The notes under the pieces are model-generated. The model did no database searches and was not told where the DNA came from. It worked only from the letters and a program-made list of their open reading frames with translations. DNA of 7,685 nt from Ruminococcus flavefaciens (lineage in GTDB: Bacteria > Bacillota > Clostridia > Oscillospirales > Ruminococcaceae): the NCBI GenBank assembly GCA_002350065.1, contig DEDQ01000015.1:17433-25117 (forward strand). Reading direction: 5' to 3'. A program made the translations under genes and the position numbers. Shown in pieces: positions 1 through 6,355 of the stretch. Each line of letters starts with the position of its first letter. Positions within the stretch are counted from its first letter, which is position 1.

Positions 1-590
1 TTTATGCGCTGAGCGATGCCCTCGGCAACGGCAGTTTTACCAACGCCGGGCTCACCGATAAGGCAGGGATTGTTCTTGGTGCGGCGCGAAAGTATCTGTA
101 TAACGCGGGCAATTTCCTTGTCTCTGCCTATAATGCGGTCAAGCTGACCGTCAGCCGCCTTCTGCGAAAGGTTGGTGCAGTAGCTTCCGAGGAATTTGAG
201 CTCTTTTTCCTTTTTCTTCTTTTCAGTCTTGTCTCTGCCGAAAAGGCTTCTTTTGCCGGATTCCTTCGGCTCGTCATCAGCGGGAGCACTCTCGCTCTCC
301 GGCTCTGAGGAGCTCTTGGGCTCGCCGAACATATTGGAAATGAAATCCGGCATTATGCCCGAGCCGCCCATCTCGAACGAATCACCGTCGAGCATACCCA
401 TCATCTGGTCAGAGAGCTGGTCTATCTCCTCGTCGGTTATGCCGAGACGATCCATATATTCCGATACCTGAGGTATCTTTTTTTCTCTTGCGCAAGCAAG
501 GCAGAGTCCCTCGTTCTTCTTTTCGCTGCCCTGTACAGAGGTAATGAATACCACGGCGGGACGCTTCTTGCAGTTGCTGCACATTATCAT
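1..590 (-). CDS. ClpE-like AAA+ Clp ATPase with N-terminal zinc finger (5' part, runs off the left end)
   Basis: This is the first 196 residues of a Clp/Hsp100 unfoldase, a hexameric ATPase that unfolds proteins and normally feeds them to ClpP in the cytoplasm. Residues 4-7 (CSNC) and 30-33 (CLAC) form a four-cysteine zinc finger like that at the start of ClpE. There is no duplicated Clp N-domain. Residues 40-90 are helical and acidic, 91-111 are a Ser/Glu/Pro-rich linker, and 113-130 are lysine-rich. The first AAA domain then begins, with Walker A GEPGVGKT at 179-186 (33-56), preceded by the ClpC/ClpE-typical RRTKNNP at 169-175. The second AAA domain, ClpP-binding loop and C-terminus lie outside the window. 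Start choice: ATG at 588-590 is 9 nt from AGGAGG, whereas the next in-frame ATG (582-584) is 15 nt away. No CtsR or CIRCE operator is visible upstream. The gene lies 37 nt after the CvpA-like gene. ClpC-like is the alternative name; the zinc finger favours ClpE-like. Confidence 0.88.
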   Translation of the reverse strand, partial: MIMCSNCKKRPAVVFITSVQGSEKKNEGLCLACAREKKIPQVSEYMDRLGITDEEIDQLSDQMMGMLDGDSFEMGGSGIMPDFISNMFGEPKSSSEPESESAPADDEPKESGKRSLFGRDKTEKKKKEKELKFLGSYCTNLSQKAADGQLDRIIGRDKEIARVIQILSRRTKNNPCLIGEPGVGKTAVAEGIAQRI

Positions 591-599
591 CCTGTTGTT

Positions 600-605
600 C
601 CTCCT
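600..605 (-). promoter_or_regulatory. Shine-Dalgarno of the Clp ATPase gene
   Basis: AGGAGG on the minus strand lies 9 nt before the ATG at 588-590. It favours that ATG over the second in-frame ATG two codons later. It sits in the 37-nt gap after the CvpA-like gene. Confidence 0.8.
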
Positions 606-624
606 GTTAATGAAATTGCTTCAT

Positions 625-642
625 GTCTCAGAGCTTTGAGAC
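625..642 (-). repeat. Short inverted repeat across the stop codon of the CvpA-like gene
   Basis: GTCTCA and TGAGAC are perfect 6-nt inverted arms separated by 6 nt. They cover the last codons and the TGA stop of the CvpA-like gene, and end about 20 nt before the Clp SD. No T-tract follows on the transcribed strand, so it does not look like an intrinsic terminator. It could be a weak RNA hairpin or chance. Confidence 0.35.
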
Positions 643-1530
643 AAGGTTGTAGAAATATTTGAAAATAAGCGATCTGTCGATAACTTCGTTATTGAAAAAC
701 AGCATCTCATTGCTTCCGAGTACTGCCCACAGACGAACTGCCGCCGCTATGATGAATACTATCGCGGCGCCGGTGAATATGCCTGTAGAGCCGCTTATGA
801 TGTATTCGACCGGACGCGAGGGCTCCTGCTTGCTCGCGATAGAGTATGACATATACAGCGTGAACACGAACGCAAGAATAAAGACTATCAGCAGTCCCGC
901 AAGCTTGTATATGGTCACATATGCCGGAGCGGTGTAATTATCGGTTATGAACTTAGCCGGCGGAACTGATTCGCCCTCCTCGCGGAAGTGTATCATCGGT
1001 ATCAGCTCCTGCATAGTCTCAGGATTTTTGCGTATCTCCTTCATTGCGACCTCGGCTGCATACTTGTTCATGCTCTGCGAGACTAACTCGCCGATAACGA
1101 CGGCATAGCCCTCGTGAACGACCCTGAGCGTTTCCTCGTCGTCATAGAGTCTTCTTCCGTTTATATTGTTGATGTATTTGCTGAGCTGTTCGTCGTAATT
1201 CTTATTCTCAGATGAGAATATCGCATCGAGCCTGTCGTAGCTCGGGTCAATGTTCGCGTCGAGCGATTCAAGGTAAGCCGCATACTTGTAAAGGAATACG
1301 TCCTGTCTTATGACCTTTGCGACTTTTTTGATATTTGAACTTCTCATAGTATTCTGATATACGCCGTCGGCGGCACCTGTGCTGATACCGAGCGCCAGTG
1401 CGAGCGCGATAACACAGCCAACAGCAGCTATCGCCCCTCGGAGCACTCCTTTTTTTCCTGCAAGGAAAATGCATACGAGGAATACGGCGGCAGCAACAAT
1501 ATCGTAGAACCACCAAAATTGACTTCCCAT
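628..1530 (-). CDS. CvpA-like four-helix inner-membrane protein, 300 aa
   Basis: The layout resembles the CvpA family (colicin V production / YshB): a helix at about 8-24, the short basic turn GKKGVLRG at 25-32, a second helix at 33-50, then two more helices at about 205-229 and 246-271. The amphipathic tail ends SLIFKYFYN, as in CvpA proteins. The family has no firmly assigned biochemical role; members are tied to envelope homeostasis, sporulation and secretion phenotypes. Unlike the usual 160-180-residue members, this one has about 150 polar, helix-rich residues (51-203) between helices 2 and 3, probably outside the membrane. The ATG at 1528-1530 is the only usable start: no ATG, GTG or TTG lies in frame before the upstream TGA. 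The best SD is 29 nt away across a hairpin (separate entry). The gene lies 54 nt after the DUF5711-like gene and 37 nt before the Clp gene. The reading frame is secure; the family name is a topology-and-motif judgement. Confidence 0.72.
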   Translation of the reverse strand: MGSQFWWFYDIVAAAVFLVCIFLAGKKGVLRGAIAAVGCVIALALALGISTGAADGVYQNTMRSSNIKKVAKVIRQDVFLYKYAAYLESLDANIDPSYDRLDAIFSSENKNYDEQLSKYINNINGRRLYDDEETLRVVHEGYAVVIGELVSQSMNKYAAEVAMKEIRKNPETMQELIPMIHFREEGESVPPAKFITDNYTAPAYVTIYKLAGLLIVFILAFVFTLYMSYSIASKQEPSRPVEYIISGSTGIFTGAAIVFIIAAAVRLWAVLGSNEMLFFNNEVIDRSLIFKYFYNLVSKL

Positions 1531-1537
1531 AGATAAT

Positions 1538-1565
1538 TGCGCAGGAAAGACCTGCGCATCCTCCC
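1538..1565 (-). promoter_or_regulatory. SD followed by a perfect hairpin upstream of the CvpA-like start
   Basis: On the minus strand, GGGAGG (1565-1560) is followed by one A and then the perfect inverted repeat TGCGCAGG-TCTTT-CCTGCGCA (1558-1538; 8-bp stem, 5-nt loop). Seven nt (ATTATCT) separate the repeat from the ATG at 1530. Linear SD-to-ATG distance is 29 nt, far beyond the usual range. With the hairpin folded it is 8 nt. The repeat is directly visible. Its role as a spacer that brings SD and start together is inference, by analogy with the hairpin-spaced starts reported for phage T4 genes 25 and 38. Confidence 0.65.
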
Positions 1566-1584
1566 TTCATTATTTTTCATGTAT

Positions 1585-2751
1585 TCAGCATTCGTAATTG
1601 ATTCTGTCTATCTTGTTATAGCTTTTCAGGAACACATAGTCCCTGCTTCTCTCAAAGCCTGTGTAGGAATCGTTTACGGTCGCAGTTGAACGAAGCTCGC
1701 CATTGAAATCATATGCGAGTACGGAATCGTTCTTCATAACGTAAGCGATACCGTTTACAACGGAAACGTCTATGAGCGGACTGTCAAAATCAATGATGAT
1801 CGGCTCGGTATTTCCGCCGCTGAAAAGTGCCATTACATATTTTCGCCTGTCGTCGCTGTTGATGATAACAGCCGACTTGCCCTTGCTGCTTGAACCGCCT
1901 GCCAGTTCCCCCTCGTACCGGTAGAGCGATGTTATCTGTCCGCTTTTGTCAACATATCCGCAGGCGTCGATGCCAAGCAGAAATGCTCCGTTGTCAAATC
2001 CGTATACATCAAGTCCGAGAGTGTCAAGTCCGGGTGATTTCCATTTTTCTTCCTTCTCGGAAAAGTCTATCTCCTGTACCGATGTTACGAGCGAACCGTT
2101 TTCAGCATAGAAATAGCTCACAACACAGCCGTTGCTGTTTTCGTTGAAGCTGATATCATTAAGGCGTTCGATGCATTTTCTTTCATATATCACGTCGCCC
2201 TTCCGGTCATAGACCCTCATATAGCAGGCGTAATTTTCAAATGTAGTGACGACCGCCGTATAACCGTCACTGCTCAGCCGTGCGAACAATATGTTTTTAT
2301 CTGTTTTATGCGTGTACAGCACTCCGCTGCTGTCTTCGACGCAGAATTCATTTCCGCCGCTCTCAAACAACAGAGCTCTGCCGTTTGAGGTCTCCATTAC
2401 GGGATTTGAAAGTGCGTGCTGTCTCTTTTTTATTTCACCGCCTTCCTCGTTATAGAAGTATATGTAAGCGTCGCTCATAACTATAACATTTTCATCAGAG
2501 TAAGCCATCTGATACTCGGCTCCGCCGTTTATTTCTATCGGGAAATTTCCCTCGGCGAGGCGTCCGTCGTTGACTATTATCTGATACTGCTTGCCTATGC
2601 CTCTCAGCTTTGGAAGCCACGACTCCCGTGAGAGATACATTCCCGCGCCTGTGCCCAAAACAAGCAGCAGGGCAGTTAATTTAAGCAGCCGCTTTCTTCG
2701 TTTATCTCTTTTTTTCTGCTCAACGATATCGTTGGCGTCATACATTGGCAT
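1585..2751 (-). CDS. DUF5711-like single-pass membrane protein with propeller-like extracytoplasmic region, 388 aa
   Basis: The N-terminus is cytoplasmic and very basic (13-24, KKRDKRRKRLLK). One hydrophobic helix at about 22-40 follows, then some 345 residues predicted to lie outside the membrane. That region repeats a strand-turn-strand pattern of hydrophobic residues, Asp or Asn, then Gly. Examples are YNEEGGEI (100-107), VEDSSGVLY (138-146), VYDRKGDVIYE (180-190), YVDKSGQIT (266-274) and AYDFNGELR (346-354). This suggests blades of a beta-propeller. The combination matches my recollection of DUF5711 proteins of Clostridia, which have no known function. No catalytic motif is visible. A membrane-tethered binding or scaffold role, perhaps with the CvpA-like protein encoded next, is inference. 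The ATG at 2749-2751 has AAAGGAGG 7 nt upstream; the alternative ATG two codons in would be 13 nt away. The gene lies 37 nt after truA with no terminator between. Confidence 0.75.
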   Translation of the reverse strand: MPMYDANDIVEQKKRDKRRKRLLKLTALLLVLGTGAGMYLSRESWLPKLRGIGKQYQIIVNDGRLAEGNFPIEINGGAEYQMAYSDENVIVMSDAYIYFYNEEGGEIKKRQHALSNPVMETSNGRALLFESGGNEFCVEDSSGVLYTHKTDKNILFARLSSDGYTAVVTTFENYACYMRVYDRKGDVIYERKCIERLNDISFNENSNGCVVSYFYAENGSLVTSVQEIDFSEKEEKWKSPGLDTLGLDVYGFDNGAFLLGIDACGYVDKSGQITSLYRYEGELAGGSSSKGKSAVIINSDDRRKYVMALFSGGNTEPIIIDFDSPLIDVSVVNGIAYVMKNDSVLAYDFNGELRSTATVNDSYTGFERSRDYVFLKSYNKIDRINYEC

Positions 2752-2758
2752 TATGCTG

Positions 2759-2766
2759 CCTCCTTT
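2759..2766 (-). promoter_or_regulatory. Shine-Dalgarno of the DUF5711-like gene
   Basis: AAAGGAGG lies 7 nt before the ATG at 2749-2751 and selects it over the in-frame ATG at 2743-2745. The rest of the 37-nt gap is A-rich on this strand, with no terminator-like hairpin. Confidence 0.8.
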
Positions 2767-2788
2767 GTTCTCTCTGTTTCTTTAAAGT

Positions 2789-3544
2789 TTATCTGAACAT
2801 TTCATCTTCCGAGTAAAACACACGGTTGAGGTAAAGCCCGTGCGCCATGGCAGTCCTGCCTGCGCGGAGCCTGTCCTTAGCCGCGAGTATTTCCGGCATA
2901 TCGTCAGGAGCTATCCTGCCCTCGCTTATATCCATAAGCGTGCCGGCGATTATCCTAATCATATTATACAGAAATCCGTTGCCTTTTACAAGCATTATTA
3001 CGGAATCTCCACTATTTTCTATGTCAAGGGAATAAATAGTACGGACTGTCGTTGACACATTGGTACAGTCTGCACAAAACGACGCGAAATCGTGCTCTCC
3101 GACAAGATATGCCGCCGCTTTGCGGGCGGCTTCGATATCGAATTTCCGCCGGTAGTGGTATGCAAGGTCTGCTGAGAACGGGTCCTTCGATTCGTTACAG
3201 TGCATCTTGTATATGTACTCCTTGCCCTTGCAGTCGTACCGCGCATGGAAATCGAGCGGCACGTCCTCGCAGCTTAGTATCGAGATATCGTCCGGAAGCT
3301 CGCCGTTTACTCCGCGGCAGAAGCCGAGAGTGCGTATCGTGCTGTTTGTCTTGACGTTGAAGCAGAATTCCCTCGCATGAACTCCGGTGTCCGTGCGCGA
3401 GCAGCCGGTTATCCCGACAGGCTCGTTGAGCACCTTTGATACGGCTTTTTCGAGCACCTCCTGCACGGTTACGGCATTAGCCTGCCGCTGAAAGCCGTGG
3501 TAATTAGTCCCGCGGTAAGCCGTCATCACTTTCAGGTTTCTCAT
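2789..3544 (-). CDS. truA: tRNA pseudouridine(38-40) synthase TruA
   Basis: TruA isomerises uridines 38-40 in the anticodon stem-loop of many tRNAs to pseudouridine, acting in the cytoplasm as a homodimer. At 251 residues this is a full-length copy. The start MRNLKVMTAYRGTNYHGFQ-type segment (1-19) is typical of the family. The catalytic loop SRTDTGVHA (49-57) holds the nucleophile Asp52. The conserved KEYIY (108-112) supplies the active-site Tyr110. GEHDFASFCA (149-158) and GFLYNMIR (190-197) are the other hallmark motifs, the latter with the conserved Arg197. No key residue is missing. The start ATG (3542-3544) is preceded 6 nt upstream by GGAGGTGA, an extended match to the 16S rRNA tail. 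The first 41 nt overlap the end of the YfhO-family gene in another frame, so translation is probably coupled. In Firmicutes truA often follows ecfA1-ecfA2-ecfT directly; here one gene intervenes. Confidence 0.97.
   Translation of the reverse strand: MRNLKVMTAYRGTNYHGFQRQANAVTVQEVLEKAVSKVLNEPVGITGCSRTDTGVHAREFCFNVKTNSTIRTLGFCRGVNGELPDDISILSCEDVPLDFHARYDCKGKEYIYKMHCNESKDPFSADLAYHYRRKFDIEAARKAAAYLVGEHDFASFCADCTNVSTTVRTIYSLDIENSGDSVIMLVKGNGFLYNMIRIIAGTLMDISEGRIAPDDMPEILAAKDRLRAGRTAMAHGLYLNRVFYSEDEMFR
2963..2991 (-). promoter_or_regulatory. Possible sigma-A-type promoter inside truA, facing the DUF5711-like gene
   Basis: On the minus strand, TTGTAA (2991-2986) is followed by a 17-nt spacer and TATAAT (2968-2963), a perfect -10 and a 4-of-6 -35. 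Transcription would start near 2956, about 205 nt before the DUF5711-like start. The -10 overlaps codons for the conserved LYNM motif of TruA (Tyr-Asn encoded TAT AAT), so the match may be imposed by the protein sequence. Confidence 0.3.
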
Positions 3545-6341
3545 TTGTCACCTCCGGAGCAGAAACATCTTCCATTTCCCCGTCAGTTACGACCGGTACG
3601 GAAACGGGCATCATAGCCGCTTTCTGCTTTTTCTTTCTGCGGTAATAGTATTCAGCGGCAATAAGCACGAGCAGAGCCGCAAGCGAAGTTCCGCTTATGA
3701 TAACGCCCTTGTCGAATCCGTCGGGCGAGAATTTCAGTGTTATCTCGTGCTCACCGGCGCTTATATCAGCTCCGAGCATGGAATGCAGCACCTTTACCGA
3801 TTTGACCTTTTCGCCGTCAACATAAACGCTCCAGCCCTTTTCATACGGGATAGAGAAGTAGAGTATGCCGCCTTTTTTAGCGTTTATCCTGCCCTTTATC
3901 TCGGTATCGCTGAAGTCTGTCACCTCGAACTGCTCGTCCGCGAGCATATCATACGCCAAGTCGAGCTCTTCCTTTTTAAGAGCATACGCGAGAAGTTCGT
4001 AGGTGCCGGAGGTCTTATCGTTATTGAAGTTTATCGAAACAGAAGCCTCATCGCCTTCTTTTCCGCTTCCCATAGGAAATGATATCGGGTAGTCCTTGAC
4101 CGATACGCCGTTTTCTACGATAGCGTCACAGCATTTCAGGTCAACGGATTCGATAGAGCTGTTGCTCGCGTATCCGTAGAGCTCCCCGTCGTCAAGGCAG
4201 GCAAAGGTATAGACTGCCTTTCTGTTCTTGGAGTGGTCTGTCGGGTCGGCAGAGTTATAGGTATACGAGCCAAAGCTGTTCTTGGTAACGTTGATATTCT
4301 GATAATCCACGAATTTTACAGGCTGCGCAACGAACACATTCAGCTCGCTGCCGGTAGCTCTGCGTATCACCTCATTCTGGAATTCATACGGATTTGCCGG
4401 AGTCTTGTCCTGCATATTGAGGATATCCCTGTCCATCATGAAGCCTATCGACATCGGGTACTTGCTGCGGTAGAGGTAAACATGGTCTTCGCTGTCAAGG
4501 AGTTCAAGGGACATCTCGCTGCTGTTGAGGGCTCCGCTCTTGGAAATGATATAATTTATGCCAAGAAGGTCGTTTACTACAGGCGTGGATATGTGGTAGT
4601 AGTATCTGTTTCCGGCTTCGGAGGCATACAGTCCGAGACGGCGGAAAAATCTTGTAACGGATACGTTTGCGGACGATGAGAACTGCGAAACGCCGTAATA
4701 TCCATACAGTGCGCTGTCGTTGAGCGTGTATGTAGAGGTCATCTCAGTACGCGAAAACAGCGATTTATCGTCCTCGCGCATGACGTCGAGCATTATCTGC
4801 ACCTGCTTGTCCGATGAGGGATACGAATCGTAGCTTGAGCTTCCTACAGCCTTCACGCCGAGGTCGGTATTGCTGAAAAGCTCTGCGCATACTGTTGCAG
4901 TAAGCGCGAGATTGAGCACGCTCCTGCGGAGCTTCTGATTCTTGAACGGGAAGAGCTTTGCTGCGATAAATATGAGTATATACGCCGCCGCGATGATAAC
5001 AGAGCTCTTGAACGCACCTTCAAACTTGAAGCCGTCATCGCTCTTTGCAGCGGTATAATATGCGCAGTAAAGAACTGCCGCGGGCGCGGGCAGGAGCAGA
5101 AGAAGCTGATATATCTTTATGCCCTTTTTCGTCATGGCGTCGTATGCACGGAATGCTGCCGCCACAAGCACAAAGCTGAAAATAAATGCAAAGCGGTGCG
5201 GTATCTGGTTTGTTGCGTGGAAGCCGTGCCAGATGTAGTTGAGCTGATTCATCTCACAGCTTACCGCTATGAGCGCGAGCATGAAGACCGAGGCTATCTT
5301 CTCGCGTATCTTTATGCCTCCCGCGAAGAGGAAAACTCCGAACAGCACTATCGCGAGCATTCCGCAGGCGAAATTGGGAAGTCCCTCTTTGGTGGCAGGC
5401 TCGTTGTATGAGATAAGGTTGCCGAATACAGCAGTCCACTCATCGTAGAATCTGCGTTCAGCCGGGAACTGATTGTTCACGCTGTAGGTCATTTTCAGTC
5501 CGAGATAAGCCGGTATCAGCATGAACGCGGCAAGTCCGGCTCCGACGAGGGTAGACACGATGAATGTGACTGTCTTGCGGAAATAGTCCTTAATGCTCCT
5601 GCCCTCGATGATGAGTGTGAATATGAACATGAACACCGTGAAGATGCAGGTGAAATATGCAACGTAGTAATTGGAAAAAAGCGAGAGCGCAAGCGCGAGC
5701 GTATAGAGCTTCCACTTTCTCTCGCGGCAGATAGCAACGACTCCGAGCATTACAAGCGGGAAGAGCGCTACTGTATCGAACCACATGACGTTCCAGTAGT
5801 AGCCGAGCATATAGCTGCAAAGCGCAAACATTGATGAAAACACAACTATCGAGATATCGCGGCGCTGATAGGTATATCTCAGGAAGCAGCTGAAAAACGC
5901 TCCTGCAAAGCCTATCTTCGCGATGAGGATAAATGTCAGTGCGTCGCGGGTCCCGTCGTCGCTGAAGAATACCGAGAGCCAGTTGAGCGGGCTCGCAGCA
6001 TAGTAGGATATCAGCGAGAGGAAGTTCGTGCCCATGCCGTTTTCCCATGAATACAGGAAAGAGCCGCCTGTCAGGAGCTTTTCGCGCACTACCCTGAAAA
6101 ACGGGTAATACTGATGCCACAGGTCAACAACGAGCATCTGCTGAGAGCCGAACGGGTGTATGTTGTGCTGTGCGAATGCAAAGAGCATTATCACTGAGGG
6201 TATCAGGAACGAGAGCAGGAAATACAACACGCCCTTATCATACAGGATACGGGCAGCCCTGCTTTTTCTGAAATGCTCATATTTCGCGCGGAGCTCAGTG
6301 CCCTGACTGCGTTTTTTACTGCCTTTCTTGCTGCTTTTCAT
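3504..6341 (-). CDS. YfhO-family polytopic membrane protein (putative GT-C glycosyltransferase), 945 aa
   Basis: YfhO proteins are large membrane proteins related to GT-C glycosyltransferases. Characterised Firmicute members transfer sugars from undecaprenyl phosphate carriers to teichoic-acid-type polymers outside the membrane. Visible here: a Lys/Arg-rich cytoplasmic start (1-32); a first helix at about 37-57; then the family motif VVDLWHQYYPFF (71-82), whose Asp73 sits where GT-C enzymes place a catalytic acid; and GMGTNFLSLISYYAASPLNW (102-121). About a dozen further helices run to about residue 487. A large extracytoplasmic domain (about 490-875) holds the family's late motif PYEKGWSVYVDG (832-843). 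The last helix is at about 877-896, followed by KKKQK and an acidic tail (about 918-945). The start ATG is 8 nt after a GAGG motif and 14 nt after ecfT. The 3' end overlaps truA by 41 nt. No polyprenyl-sugar synthase (CsbB type) is in view, so donor and acceptor are unknown. Confidence 0.9.
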   Translation of the reverse strand: MKSSKKGSKKRSQGTELRAKYEHFRKSRAARILYDKGVLYFLLSFLIPSVIMLFAFAQHNIHPFGSQQMLVVDLWHQYYPFFRVVREKLLTGGSFLYSWENGMGTNFLSLISYYAASPLNWLSVFFSDDGTRDALTFILIAKIGFAGAFFSCFLRYTYQRRDISIVVFSSMFALCSYMLGYYWNVMWFDTVALFPLVMLGVVAICRERKWKLYTLALALSLFSNYYVAYFTCIFTVFMFIFTLIIEGRSIKDYFRKTVTFIVSTLVGAGLAAFMLIPAYLGLKMTYSVNNQFPAERRFYDEWTAVFGNLISYNEPATKEGLPNFACGMLAIVLFGVFLFAGGIKIREKIASVFMLALIAVSCEMNQLNYIWHGFHATNQIPHRFAFIFSFVLVAAAFRAYDAMTKKGIKIYQLLLLLPAPAAVLYCAYYTAAKSDDGFKFEGAFKSSVIIAAAYILIFIAAKLFPFKNQKLRRSVLNLALTATVCAELFSNTDLGVKAVGSSSYDSYPSSDKQVQIMLDVMREDDKSLFSRTEMTSTYTLNDSALYGYYGVSQFSSSANVSVTRFFRRLGLYASEAGNRYYYHISTPVVNDLLGINYIISKSGALNSSEMSLELLDSEDHVYLYRSKYPMSIGFMMDRDILNMQDKTPANPYEFQNEVIRRATGSELNVFVAQPVKFVDYQNINVTKNSFGSYTYNSADPTDHSKNRKAVYTFACLDDGELYGYASNSSIESVDLKCCDAIVENGVSVKDYPISFPMGSGKEGDEASVSINFNNDKTSGTYELLAYALKKEELDLAYDMLADEQFEVTDFSDTEIKGRINAKKGGILYFSIPYEKGWSVYVDGEKVKSVKVLHSMLGADISAGEHEITLKFSPDGFDKGVIISGTSLAALLVLIAAEYYYRRKKKQKAAMMPVSVPVVTDGEMEDVSAPEVTNEKPESDDGLPRD
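3548..3555 (-). promoter_or_regulatory. truA Shine-Dalgarno embedded in the YfhO-family coding sequence
   Basis: GGAGGTGA on the minus strand pairs with eight bases of the usual 16S rRNA 3' end and lies 3 nt (6 nt counted from GGAGG) before the truA ATG. It is inside the YfhO-family reading frame, 42-52 nt before that gene's stop. Ribosomes finishing the upstream gene would therefore pass through the truA initiation site. Confidence 0.8.
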
Positions 6342-6355
6342 TTATTTTTCCTCTT

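Noticed and set aside
591..660. Searched for CtsR (GGTCAAA tandem) or CIRCE heat-shock operators before the Clp gene
   Set aside because: Neither pattern is present in the gap or the adjoining end of the CvpA-like gene.
1450..1456. A_AAA_AAA slippery heptamer in frame in the CvpA-like gene (Gly-Lys-Lys codons), with a 7-bp inverted repeat at 1453-1469
   Set aside because: The inverted repeat overlaps and precedes the slip site instead of following it. The -1 product would be about 60 Arg/Cys-rich residues with no domain, and the zero frame gives a sensible membrane protein throughout.
1431..1559. Alternative ATG at 1559-1557 directly after the GGGAGG
   Set aside because: There is no spacing between SD and ATG, and the frame (about 43 codons) is not that of the CvpA-like protein and gives no recognisable product.
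1268..1570. 100-codon minus-strand ORF starting at 1570 in another frame, overlapping the CvpA-like gene
   Set aside because: It has no SD and encodes an Arg/Cys-rich low-quality peptide. It is the shadow of the real gene.
2752..2788. CTTTAAAG 8-nt palindrome in the truA to DUF5711-like gap
   Set aside because: It is AT-rich and too short for a stable hairpin or operator call.
4233..4679. 148-codon plus-strand ORF inside the YfhO-family gene
   Set aside because: It is antisense to a gene with clear family motifs, lacks a convincing SD and protein features, and reflects codon bias of the opposite strand.
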